Positions 7,695-15,070 of a stretch of 25,804 bases of DNA are shown piece after piece; position 1 is the first letter of the stretch; every line of letters starts with the position of its first letter. Source of the stretch: Alphaproteobacteria bacterium (GTDB lineage: Bacteria > Pseudomonadota > Alphaproteobacteria > SHVP01); assembly GCA_009694165.1 (NCBI GenBank), contig SHVP01000026.1:1-25804 (forward strand), given 5' to 3'. A model generated the notes under the pieces. That model did not search any database. It was not told the origin of the DNA and was given only the letters and a program-made list of their open reading frames with translations. The position numbers were made by a program, and so were the translations under genes.

Positions 7695-7991
7695 ATGGCG
7701 GACTTAACAAATCCGCGCGCCGGACGGGCCACGATCGGCCTCTATTTCAGCCGCACCGCGAACGGGCAAAAGGTGGCGATCATGGCTGGCGGTGTTCCAA
7801 TCGCTCGCCATTGCCCTCCATCTCGCCGGCGAGGATTACAGGATCGCCAACGTACCGACCTTTCCCTTGATGGCCACGTCGGTGCAGCGGCTGAAGGCGT
7901 CGGCGCCTATCGGAACATCGCCCACTGGTGCGAGGTGGTCGGCCGCCGGGCTGCCGTGCAACGGGGCATGGCGATCTCGCGGACGCTGTAG
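7695..7991 (+). pseudogene. Decayed glutathione S-transferase remnant
   Basis: Three pieces of a bacterial glutathione S-transferase (about 205-220 residues when intact) survive in about 300 bases and in two frames. Frame 1 (from ATG 7695) gives the beta1-alpha1 start TIGLYFSRTANGQKVAIM at 7731-7784. The next frame (7789 onward) gives AVFQSLAIALHLA, like the helix-3 segment of GSTs (compare the family pattern IFESGAILLYLA). It is joined directly to GEDYRIANVPTFP, the helix-6 N-capping region. Frame 1 then gives the C-terminal NIAHWCEVVGRRAAVQRGM. About half of the domain is missing, including the cis-Pro strand, so it cannot fold as a GST. It fills the 401-base gap between the binding-protein gene and the SDR at 8022. 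Confidence 0.7.
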
Positions 7992-8021
7992 GATGGGCAA
8001 GACCGATAAGAGGAGGGCGCG

Positions 8022-8696
8022 ATGAGCGACGAATTTCGCGGCAAGGTGGCCCTGGTCACCGGCGCGGCGGGTGCCTTGGGGCGAGTGGTCGCCGACCGCT
8101 TCCGCGCCGGAGGGGCGACGGTCATCGCGGTCGACCTACGTGCCCAGCCGGCCATCGTCGCGGTCGATCTCACCGACGCCGCCGCGACCAAGGCGGCGGT
8201 CGACGACGCGGTCGCCACGACCGGGCGACTGGACGTGGTGTGCAACATCGCCGGCGGGTTTGCCATGGGTGAGACAGTGGCCGCGCTCGCCACCGGCGCC
8301 AACTGGCGCGCGATGTTCGATGCCAATGTCACCACTCTTCTCAACGTGTGCGCCGCGACCGTGCCCCATCTCACGCGCCAAGGCGGCGCCATCGTGAACG
8401 TCGGCGCGGCGGCGGCGCTATCCGGCAAGGCGGCGATGGGCGCCTATGTGGCGGCGAAAAGCGCGGTGATCCGTCTCACCGAGAGCCTGGCGGCCGAGTT
8501 GCGCGAACAGGGCGTCAACGTCAATTGCGTGTTGCCCTCGATCATCGACACGCCGGCCAACCGCGCCGACATGCCAAAGGCGAAGTTCGCGCGCTGGGTG
8601 TCGCCGTCCGATCTGGCCGAGGCGATCGCGTTCCTCGCCTCGTCGCGGGCCAAAGCTATTCACGGTGCCGCGCTGCCGGTGGTCGGACTGTCATAG
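8022..8696 (+). CDS. Short-chain dehydrogenase/reductase lacking the usual catalytic Ser
   Basis: The protein has 224 residues, near the normal SDR size of about 250. The NAD(P) loop TGAAGALG is at residues 13-20, the CNIAG strand at 74-78, Asn102 is in DANV, and the YxxxK pair is Tyr142/Lys146 in AYVAAK. The position 13 residues before Tyr, normally the catalytic Ser, is Ala129 in VNVGAAAAL. Many classical SDRs cannot reduce ketones without that Ser, so either the chemistry differs or a neighbouring group substitutes. A GAGGGCGC stretch precedes ATG 8022. The gene lies just after the GST remnant and is convergent with the second SDR; it is not obviously in an operon. The fold is certain, the substrate unknown. 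Confidence 0.88.
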   Translation: MSDEFRGKVALVTGAAGALGRVVADRFRAGGATVIAVDLRAQPAIVAVDLTDAAATKAAVDDAVATTGRLDVVCNIAGGFAMGETVAALATGANWRAMFDANVTTLLNVCAATVPHLTRQGGAIVNVGAAAALSGKAAMGAYVAAKSAVIRLTESLAAELREQGVNVNCVLPSIIDTPANRADMPKAKFARWVSPSDLAEAIAFLASSRAKAIHGAALPVVGLS

Positions 8697-8755
8697 GCCC
8701 AGGCGGGGAATCGGCCCGGGTCAGCCGCGGTGCGATCCGTGGATCTGCGCCTGGC

Positions 8756-8772
8756 GCGCTTCGGTGAAGCGC
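8756..8772. terminator. Hairpin between the two convergent SDR genes
   Basis: GCGCTTC (8756-8762) and GAAGCGC (8766-8772) form a perfect 7-base stem with a GGT loop, directly beyond the stop of the minus-strand SDR at 8774. There is no T tract. It may end either transcript. Confidence 0.35.
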
Positions 8773-8773
8773 C

Positions 8774-9514
8774 TCAGTCGAGATCGAGCCCGGCCGATAT
8801 GTTGATGGCGGCGCCTGTCATCGAACCGGCGGCGCGTGAACAGAGAAAGGCGATCGCCTCGGCGCATTCTTCGGGCGTCGAATAGCGCCCCACCAGCGTG
8901 CGCCCTTCGGTGGCGCGTCGCTGCTCGGGCGTCTGCCAGCCGAGCATCGGCGTGTCGATCGGACCGGGCGACAGCGCGTTGACGCGGATGCGGTCGGGCG
9001 CCCACTCCTTGGCGAGATAGCGCACCAGGTTGGCGACGCCTGCCTTGGCGGCGCCATAGGCGGCGCCGGTGCCGGTGAACCCGCCGTTACGCGCGACGAC
9101 CGAGCCCATCAGCACGACGCTACCCTTTGTCGCCTTGAGCGCCGGATAGGCTTCGCGGCACAGCAGGAACGGCGCCGTCAAGTTAGCCGCGATCAGGCGC
9201 TGCCAATCGGAGAGCGATGTCTGATCGAGACGCGATCCCTTAACCACGCCGGCGCAGTCGACCACGTGATCGATGCGACTAGCCGCGGCGAGCGCCTGCC
9301 CGATCGCATCCTTGGCCGGTCGCTCGTCGGTGAAATCGGCGGCTATCAAGGTGATTCCGCCGCTGTCGCCAAAGGTCGTCCGCAACTTGGCCAGCGTCCG
9401 CCCGGTGGCGACGACCCGCGCCCCGCGTGCGGCAAACAGCTTGACCGTCGCCTGGCCGACGCCGCCGCTCGCCCCGTTGACCAGGACGACCTGATCGGTG
9501 AACTGTTGCGTCAT
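8774..9514 (-). CDS. Short-chain dehydrogenase/reductase (classical type)
   Basis: The protein has 246 residues. The cofactor loop NGASGGVG is at residues 13-20, the DCAG strand (in place of NNAG) at 86-89, Asn111 is in AANL, Ser138 is in MGS, and Tyr153/Lys157 are in YGAAK, so the catalytic tetrad is present. The C-terminal NISAGLDLD corresponds to the normal VDGG-type end of SDRs. It is an NAD(P)-dependent alcohol/ketone oxidoreductase of unknown substrate. It is the last gene of the minus-strand operon that begins at 13243, 31 bases after the double hydrolase. No strong Shine-Dalgarno sequence precedes ATG 9514, which suggests translation coupled to the upstream gene. Confidence 0.9.
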   Translation of the reverse strand: MTQQFTDQVVLVNGASGGVGQATVKLFAARGARVVATGRTLAKLRTTFGDSGGITLIAADFTDERPAKDAIGQALAAASRIDHVVDCAGVVKGSRLDQTSLSDWQRLIAANLTAPFLLCREAYPALKATKGSVVLMGSVVARNGGFTGTGAAYGAAKAGVANLVRYLAKEWAPDRIRVNALSPGPIDTPMLGWQTPEQRRATEGRTLVGRYSTPEECAEAIAFLCSRAAGSMTGAAINISAGLDLD

Positions 9515-9545
9515 CGACTACCGATTGCATCCCCGGTTGCGGGGG

Positions 9546-11222
9546 TCATTCGCGATCGAGAAAATCGCGCAGCAGAGCGCCGACCTCGCGCGGATGGGCG
9601 TCCATGAAATAAAAACCATAGTCCATGAGATCGTGGATCCGTCCCTGACGCATCAGGCCGCGCGCCCGCAATGTGAGCTGCGCCGCGTCGTCGTTGGGGC
9701 GAAGGATCAGGACCGGCTGCGCCACCGCGCCCAGCCGCTCGGCCAGCGGATAGCGGTAGACCGCATAGTGTCCCCAGAACGACACCGGCCCGCCGCGCAT
9801 CGATTCGGCGAAGTTGCGCAAGAACACGTCCTCCGACACGCGCGGACCATAGTTGTCCGCCATGCGACGCCAGCGCTCGACCAGATGCGAGCCGTCCTCT
9901 CGCAATTCCTCCGGGCCATTGCGCCGGAGTCTCACGTCGATCTCATCCTGGGTGAAGATCGGCGCCGAGATCATCACCACTTTGCGAATGCCGCTCGCCC
10001 GCTGCAAGGCTAGTTCGACCGCGATCACCGAGCCGGTGTGGTAACCCATCACGTCGGCCCGGCCGAGTCCGAGGGCGTCGATCGCCGCACCGACGGCGTG
10101 AGCAAAGTCGGCGATGGCGGGTTGCGCCGTCGGCGCTTCGCTCTCGCCGAAGCCCGGCGTATCGACGGCAACGACGATGCGGTCGCGTCCCATCTCGGAC
10201 ATGAGCGCGTCATAGACGCGGCCGGACAACGTGCTGAGATGGAGCAGGATCAGCGGCGGCGCCAGCGCGATCTCGGGCACGCTCATGCGGACATGCACCG
10301 GCCCATTCGGCGTCGGCACGAAGGCCCGGCGGGCGACATAGGGCGCGACCCCTGCGGCGGCCGGCTCGATGTGCGCCGGGTACGAACCGGGACGGCCGGC
10401 GTCGAAATAGTCGCGGACATAGCCGGCAAACTCGGCGGTGCGGGTATCGAGGCGGAAATGAGCCCATTGCGGCAGATCGACATAATCGCCGTGGGTGAGG
10501 TGGGCCTGGATGCGTTGCGTTTGCTGGGTCAGGTCGTCGTCTGGGTTAAGCACCCGATGCGGCTGCGTCAGCCGCGGCACCATCTGCTCGAGGCGGTAGT
10601 CGAAATTGGCGCGGGCGCCCCACCAGGCACGAAAGCCCGGACGCAGCGTTTCGGCCACCGATTTCTGGACGCAGATGAGTGGCACGTCAGGCTTGCGCCA
10701 GGTCGCCGAGAAGCCCCAGCGGCGTTGCAGGAAACTGCCGTCGTAGGTGAAATCCGGGCGCAGGAACGCCGCCCGTGCCCGCGTGCGCTCGGCCTCGTTG
10801 GCGAGCGGCACGCCGGTCAGCAACAGGCGCTTGACCTGCTGTGGGCGCTGCAGCGCCATTTCGACCGCCGTCTTTGTGCCGCCGTGATAGCTGAGGACGT
10901 CGACTTCGCCGATGCCGACGGCGTGCAGGAAATCGATATGTGCTGCCGCCAGGTCGGCCACCGTGGGCGGTGTCGCCGGCGGATCAGATTCGCCGAATCC
11001 GGGGCTGTCCATCGCGAGCACGACGCGCTCGCGTGCCAACTCGGCCATCAGGAGCGCGAACATGCGGCCGGAGAAACCGGTCGAATGCAGGCACAGCAGG
11101 GGACGGCGAGTGGCCTGCTTGGGCAGCGCGACGCGGTAATGCACCTGGCCGTAGCGGCCACCGACGTAGTCGCGGCGCACGCCGGGCGGCGTGCGCCAGA
11201 TCGCCATCGGGTCCGTACTCAT
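9546..11222 (-). CDS. Double alpha/beta-hydrolase fold protein with His at both nucleophile positions
   Basis: The protein has 558 residues and two complete alpha/beta-hydrolase domains (about 1-275 and 295-558), each with an oxyanion-type strand (LLCLHSTGFSG, LILLHLSTLSG) and a DSPGFGESDPP/DTPGFGESEAP loop. The nucleophile elbows are SYHGG (His113) and GYHTG (His395), where serine hydrolases have GxSxG. The C-terminal acid/His regions remain (NPDDD with WAHF; NDD with DAHP). Known alpha/beta hydrolases use Ser, Asp or Cys here, so the catalysis, if any, is unusual. It has the same architecture as the broken gene at 256-1937. The ATG at 11222 overlaps the stop of a mini-ORF (ATGA), and the gene belongs to the 13243-8774 operon. 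The fold is certain; function is not assigned. Confidence 0.9.
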   Translation of the reverse strand: MSTDPMAIWRTPPGVRRDYVGGRYGQVHYRVALPKQATRRPLLCLHSTGFSGRMFALLMAELARERVVLAMDSPGFGESDPPATPPTVADLAAAHIDFLHAVGIGEVDVLSYHGGTKTAVEMALQRPQQVKRLLLTGVPLANEAERTRARAAFLRPDFTYDGSFLQRRWGFSATWRKPDVPLICVQKSVAETLRPGFRAWWGARANFDYRLEQMVPRLTQPHRVLNPDDDLTQQTQRIQAHLTHGDYVDLPQWAHFRLDTRTAEFAGYVRDYFDAGRPGSYPAHIEPAAAGVAPYVARRAFVPTPNGPVHVRMSVPEIALAPPLILLHLSTLSGRVYDALMSEMGRDRIVVAVDTPGFGESEAPTAQPAIADFAHAVGAAIDALGLGRADVMGYHTGSVIAVELALQRASGIRKVVMISAPIFTQDEIDVRLRRNGPEELREDGSHLVERWRRMADNYGPRVSEDVFLRNFAESMRGGPVSFWGHYAVYRYPLAERLGAVAQPVLILRPNDDAAQLTLRARGLMRQGRIHDLMDYGFYFMDAHPREVGALLRDFLDRE

Positions 11223-11317
11223 GCCGGCGCCGGGCGCAAACGGGTCGATTCGACGCCGGCGATGATGTCGGCCTGTTTGAGCGTGAGTTCGGCTATGGTG
11301 GTTCCTGTCGGTGTCAA
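11219..11317 (-). pseudogene. Mini-ORF, possible GlcG/HbpS-like remnant
   Basis: A 32-codon open frame begins at TTG 11317, which overlaps the TGA stop of the oxidoreductase gene, and ends at a TGA overlapping the ATG of the double hydrolase. It includes AELTLKQADIIAGVESTRLR, which resembles the first helix of GlcG/HbpS-type proteins (pattern xLTLAQADAIIxAAxxxARxLGL). An AGGA lies just before an internal ATA codon at 11296, not a usual start. It is either a trimmed relic of a gene or a coupling peptide that keeps ribosomes on the message. This is a tentative call. Confidence 0.35.
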
Positions 11318-12372
11318 GCAGCCGGTCGCGGTTCGTCGCCGACTTTTACCAGCGCCTTGCCGATGTTTTGGCTGCGGAAAAGATCGGCGAAGGCCTTCGG
11401 CGTCTGGTCGATCCCGTGATAGATCTGCTCACGATATTTGAGCGTACCCTCCTTGATCCACCACGCCATCTCGCGAATGCCGTTTTCGTAGTCGTCAATG
11501 TAGTCGTGGACGACGAATTGGCGACGATGATAGGGCCACGGCCAGAACGGTTTGTCCTTGGGGATGGTGTTGTATTCGGAGGCGAGCCCGACCAGACGGT
11601 AGCGGTGGCCGGGCGCGTGCAGCGCCATGATCGTGGCGGCCATCTCGCCGCCGACGTTGTCGTAATGGATATCGACGCCGTTGGGACAGGCTTTGCGCAG
11701 CGCCGCCGTGAGATCGTTGGTCGTGCGGTAGTTGATGCCGACGTCGAAGCCGAGTTCCTCGGTGATGTATTTCACCTTTTTGTCGCTCGAGGTGAGGCCG
11801 ACGACGCGACACCCCTCCATCTTGGCGATCTGTCCGGCGATCGAGCCGCCGGCGCCGGCCGCCGAGGTGATGACGACGGTGTCGCCTTTGCGCGGCCGCA
11901 GTTCCCGCGTCATGCAGTAGTAGGGCGTGAGGCCGGCGCGGCCGAGGACGCTGGCAAAGGCCGACAACGGTACGTTGAGCGAGAGGTCGCATTTGACGAC
12001 GCCGAGCGGATTGTGCCGCTTGTTGATCCAGCCGGTCGTCACGCACTGTGTTTGCCAACCGAGAATGCCCTCGACGATCTCGCCGGGCGAGAAGGTCGGG
12101 TGGTGGGAGGCGACCACCTCGCCGAGGACGCCGCCCGCCATCACCCGTCCGACATCGGTGACGACCCCGTATTTGCGCGACGTCAGGTTCTGCGGCGTGG
12201 TCGGATTCATCTGCATGCGTAGGAATGGATCGACCGACAGATAGATCGAGCGGACGAGGAACTCACCCGGCAGCAGCTCCGGCACCGCCTGCTCGACGAT
12301 GCGGAAATCGCTCTCTTTGGGTGAACCCTCGGCGTAGCGGGCCAGGACTACCTGCTTGTTGTTGGGCGCCAT
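11314..12372 (-). CDS. NADP-dependent medium-chain oxidoreductase (PTGR/curcumin-reductase type)
   Basis: The protein has 352 residues, typical of zinc-free MDR enzymes such as prostaglandin reductase, E. coli CurA (YncB) and leukotriene B4 dehydrogenase. The N-terminal domain holds SVDPFLRMQM (the SxDPxxRxxM family signature). The nucleotide-binding domain carries SAAGAGGSIAGQIAK, then NYRTTNDL and YDNVGGEM. No zinc-ligand cysteines are visible. These enzymes reduce activated C=C bonds of enones with NADPH. The Shine-Dalgarno GGAG lies eight bases before ATG 12372. The gene follows the bicupin by 25 bases and precedes the mini-ORF and double hydrolase in one operon. The family is very likely correct; the specific substrate is unknown. 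Confidence 0.92.
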   Translation of the reverse strand: MAPNNKQVVLARYAEGSPKESDFRIVEQAVPELLPGEFLVRSIYLSVDPFLRMQMNPTTPQNLTSRKYGVVTDVGRVMAGGVLGEVVASHHPTFSPGEIVEGILGWQTQCVTTGWINKRHNPLGVVKCDLSLNVPLSAFASVLGRAGLTPYYCMTRELRPRKGDTVVITSAAGAGGSIAGQIAKMEGCRVVGLTSSDKKVKYITEELGFDVGINYRTTNDLTAALRKACPNGVDIHYDNVGGEMAATIMALHAPGHRYRLVGLASEYNTIPKDKPFWPWPYHRRQFVVHDYIDDYENGIREMAWWIKEGTLKYREQIYHGIDQTPKAFADLFRSQNIGKALVKVGDEPRPAA

Positions 12373-12397
12373 CGTTGGTGCTCCGCGGGTGGCAGGG

Positions 12398-13243
12398 CTA
12401 ATAGTTCTTCGGGCGGACGTAGGGCTTGGCGTACTTCTTCAGTTCCTTGGGCAGGATCGGCCGGTAGGGCGGGTTCCATTTCATCGCCCATTTCTTTTTC
12501 TGGAAGATGTTCACCATCGGACCCTCGATGGTGCGGACCCACAGATTGAAGCCGGCGATCGATCCCGAGGGACCGTGCCAGACGCGTTCGCGCCAATAGA
12601 CGTAGCCGCCCGGCCCCATGACACCGCAATCGCCCCACACATATTCGCCGTCGAGGACGAAGATCTCTTCGATTATCGAATGGGTCCATTTCGGCTTCAT
12701 TTCGCCCTTCGGCACTCGATGGGCCGCCGACGAATAGAGGAACGACGTCTCCTTGGTGTAGGGGTCCGTCCGGAGCGGCTTGATGGCGACGCCCGCCGCC
12801 AGTTGCGGATCGACCAATCCAGGATCCCAGTCCATCGACAGGGTGTCGAGGTGTTCGACCAACAGTTTCTTGTCGAACAGTCCGCGCGGCGGTTTGCCCG
12901 CGCCAAGCGTCGGAGCCCGGTTGAAAGTCTGGAGCAGGACAGCGCCGGTCTTGGACGCCGCCTGGCGCACGTGGCCGGCGGGCAAGAACGCGTAGGCGTG
13001 CTGGCGGTAATCGATGTCGTTGACGCGAATCGTCCCCTCGAGCACGAGAAACTCCTCATGGGCGGTCAGGTACTCGGGCCGACGCTGCTGCCAGCCGGAG
13101 GGGTAGCGGACGATGCAGGTCGAGTCGCCTCTTTTGGCGTCAAGCGATAGCATCTTCGACTGCACGCCGGGGCGGATGCCGTACAGCCCCTTGCGCCAGG
13201 GAACTCCCTGGCTCTGAATGAACAAGCAATGTGGTCTCGCCAT
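12398..13243 (-). CDS. Bicupin protein
   Basis: The protein has 281 residues from ATG 13243, which has GAGGGGG just upstream; a GTG four codons earlier is less likely. Two cupin barrels can be seen. The first, about residues 35-110, contains LTAHEEFLVLEGTIRVN and YAFLPAGHVRQAAS. The second, about residues 165-250, contains THSIIEEIFVLDGEYVWG and YVYWRERVWHGPSG. The patterns HxxEExxVLxG and Pxxx(H/V) match cupin motifs 1 and 2, although the His/Glu metal set is incomplete in each. Proteins of this kind include dioxygenases and sugar-acid isomerases; many are uncharacterised. It is the first gene of the minus-strand operon 13243-8774 and is divergent from the transporter operon, so the two may be co-regulated from the 139-base spacer. 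Confidence 0.85.
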   Translation of the reverse strand: MARPHCLFIQSQGVPWRKGLYGIRPGVQSKMLSLDAKRGDSTCIVRYPSGWQQRRPEYLTAHEEFLVLEGTIRVNDIDYRQHAYAFLPAGHVRQAASKTGAVLLQTFNRAPTLGAGKPPRGLFDKKLLVEHLDTLSMDWDPGLVDPQLAAGVAIKPLRTDPYTKETSFLYSSAAHRVPKGEMKPKWTHSIIEEIFVLDGEYVWGDCGVMGPGGYVYWRERVWHGPSGSIAGFNLWVRTIEGPMVNIFQKKKWAMKWNPPYRPILPKELKKYAKPYVRPKNY

Positions 13244-13382
13244 GGTCCCCCTCACTATGTTGTGTTGTCCGCCGGAGCGCCAGCGACCCAGGCTTTGGAA
13301 TTGCCGGGCTGATTATGCTAAATGTACCAGATCGCGGCGCTCAATGAAGATCGCGAGTGATTGGACCTAGGGAGGCTATTCG
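13244..13382. promoter_or_regulatory. Divergent promoter region of the bicupin operon and the ABC transporter
   Basis: This 139-base spacer must hold both promoters. On the plus strand an extended -10-like TGCTAAAT lies in 13315-13325 and a weak -35 TTGGAA about 18 bases earlier. An 8-base direct repeat, AGATCGCG, occurs at 13329-13336 and 13348-13355, starts 19 bases apart, which is close to two helical turns and could be a pair of regulator half sites just upstream of the binding-protein gene. No regulator gene is next to it. Confidence 0.3.
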
Positions 13383-14954
13383 ATGTTCAAGACTTGGCTC
13401 CGCCCGCCCGGCGTTGCCGTTGCGGCCGTGCTGGCCGTCGCGGCCGCGACATGGGCACCCGCGCAGGCGCAACAGGCGAACCGAACGTTCACCATGGCGA
13501 CGGCGCTCACCGATTCGAAATTCGACCCGGCGCTGCATTTCGCCGAATTCGACGGGGTCGACATCATCAACAGTTACGAGCCGCTGGTGTTCCCGGTGAA
13601 GGGCCAGTTGCCCAAGCCATGGCTGGCGACCTCGTGGACGACGTCCCCGGACGGCAAAAAGTGGACGTTCAAGCTGCGCGGCGACGTCAAGTTCCACGAT
13701 GGCAAGCCGCTGACCGCCAACGACGTTGTCTATTCGATGGATCGCATGCTGACCATCGGCAAGGGCTACGCCTCGTTGTGGGACGGCATTCTGAAGCCGG
13801 GCACGACCAAGGCGATCGACGCCACCACCGTCGAGTTCAACCTCGAACAGCCGTTCGGTCCGTTCACCGAGACGCTGGTACAGTTCTACATCGTCAACAG
13901 CGAACTGCTGAAGGCGAACACTAAGGGCAATGACTGGGGCCAGGCCTACCTGCAGAACAACTCTGCGGGCTCCGGACCCTACAAGCTCGAATCGGTTGTG
14001 CCCGACCGCCGGCGCGTGTTCGTTAAACACGACGACTATCGTGGCGGCTGGACGCCCAACCACTTTGACCGCGTCGTCATCGAGATCATCAAGGAGGGGC
14101 CGACCGCTCGCGCCCTGATGCTCGACGGCAAGGTCGACTTCATCGACCAGTGGCGGACGCCTGACTTCTATCCGAGCATGGCCAAGGAAAAAGGCGTGCG
14201 CGTAATGGAAGCGGCCGACAACAAGCTCTATTACATCCAGTTCAACAATCAGCGGGCGCCGTTCGACGACGAGAACTTCCGCAAGGCGGTGTCGCTGGCG
14301 ATCGATTACGAAACCATCGCCAAGGACATCATGGGCGGGGCCGAAGTCGGCAGTGGGCCGATTCCGAGCGCCATGCTCGGCTACGATTCGTCGACCCCCA
14401 AGGCCAAACGCGACCTAGCCAAGGCCAAGGAGTATCTTGCCAAGTCGAAATACAAGCCCGACCAGTTCGAACTGGAATATTCCTTCCTCAAGGTCAGCAT
14501 CCACGAACCGGTAGGCCTGTTGGTGCAGGCCAACCTCAAGGAGTTGGGCATCCCGGTAAAGATCAAGACCGACCAGTGGCCGGTCCTGGCCGCGGCGGCG
14601 GCCAAGAAAGAGACGGCGCCGCACTTCTTCGCCGTGTTCAACACCGCCAAGTACCCGACGCCCGACGCCTACACCTTCGCCATGTACCACCCGTCAAACC
14701 ACGGCGGCTGGCAGGCGGCGTCGCACTACAACAATCCCGAGACGACCAAGATGCTCGAGACGGCGCGGACGACCATCGACACGGTCGAACGCAACAAGAA
14801 GTATGCCGCCGCGGCGAAGAAGGTGGTCGACGAGGCCGTGTCGGCCTGGGTCGGCTATCCGATGCACCGCACGGTCGTGTCCGAGCGGGTCAAGAATTAC
14901 GAGTCGAAGGGTCTGATGGCCTTCGACCTGTACGTCTACGATCTGCGGATCTGA
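13383..14954 (+). CDS. Dpp/Opp-type ABC transporter solute-binding protein
   Basis: The protein has 523 residues. ATG 13383 has GGGAGG with a seven-base spacer. The signal peptide has a hydrophobic core VAVAAVLAVAAA and a likely cleavage after PAQA before QQANRT. SBP_bac_5 motifs are present: WTFKLRGDVKFHDGKPLTAN near residue 98, AGSGPYKLESV, and FRKAVSLAIDYETIAKDIM. It is only distantly like the pair at 4373-7620. It is the first gene of the transporter operon and is followed by a strong terminator and then the permeases, as expected where binding protein must be made in excess. It captures the substrate in the periplasm; the peptide or small-molecule ligand is not known. Confidence 0.94.
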   Translation: MFKTWLRPPGVAVAAVLAVAAATWAPAQAQQANRTFTMATALTDSKFDPALHFAEFDGVDIINSYEPLVFPVKGQLPKPWLATSWTTSPDGKKWTFKLRGDVKFHDGKPLTANDVVYSMDRMLTIGKGYASLWDGILKPGTTKAIDATTVEFNLEQPFGPFTETLVQFYIVNSELLKANTKGNDWGQAYLQNNSAGSGPYKLESVVPDRRRVFVKHDDYRGGWTPNHFDRVVIEIIKEGPTARALMLDGKVDFIDQWRTPDFYPSMAKEKGVRVMEAADNKLYYIQFNNQRAPFDDENFRKAVSLAIDYETIAKDIMGGAEVGSGPIPSAMLGYDSSTPKAKRDLAKAKEYLAKSKYKPDQFELEYSFLKVSIHEPVGLLVQANLKELGIPVKIKTDQWPVLAAAAAKKETAPHFFAVFNTAKYPTPDAYTFAMYHPSNHGGWQAASHYNNPETTKMLETARTTIDTVERNKKYAAAAKKVVDEAVSAWVGYPMHRTVVSERVKNYESKGLMAFDLYVYDLRI

Positions 14955-14974
14955 CGGCCGGTTGAACGATCGGA

Positions 14975-15006
14975 GAAAGGGCGGTTGCGGCCGCCCTTTC
15001 TTTTTG
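14975..15006 (+). terminator. Intrinsic terminator between binding protein and permease genes
   Basis: GAAAGGGCGG (14975-14984), a six-base loop, and CCGCCCTTTC (14991-15000) form a perfect 10-base stem followed directly by TTTTTG. This is the clearest rho-independent terminator in the window. It lies 20 bases after the binding-protein stop, so only part of the transcription would continue into the permease genes. Confidence 0.9.
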
Positions 15007-15070
15007 TCGGCCGGCCGAAGACGCTCCCGGGCAGCGGGACCAGCCGGTACAATGGCGGCAAGGGGGTGCC

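Noticed and set aside
6079..7707. Long open frame on the plus strand opposite binding-protein copy 2
   Set aside because: It is a shadow of high-GC coding sequence: Arg/Gly/Val-rich translation without domains, while the minus strand has a signal peptide, SBP motifs and a strong ribosome binding site.
10038..12222. Large plus-strand frames opposite the double hydrolase and the oxidoreductase
   Set aside because: His/Arg/Asp-rich low-complexity translations without ribosome binding sites; the minus-strand proteins are clear family members.
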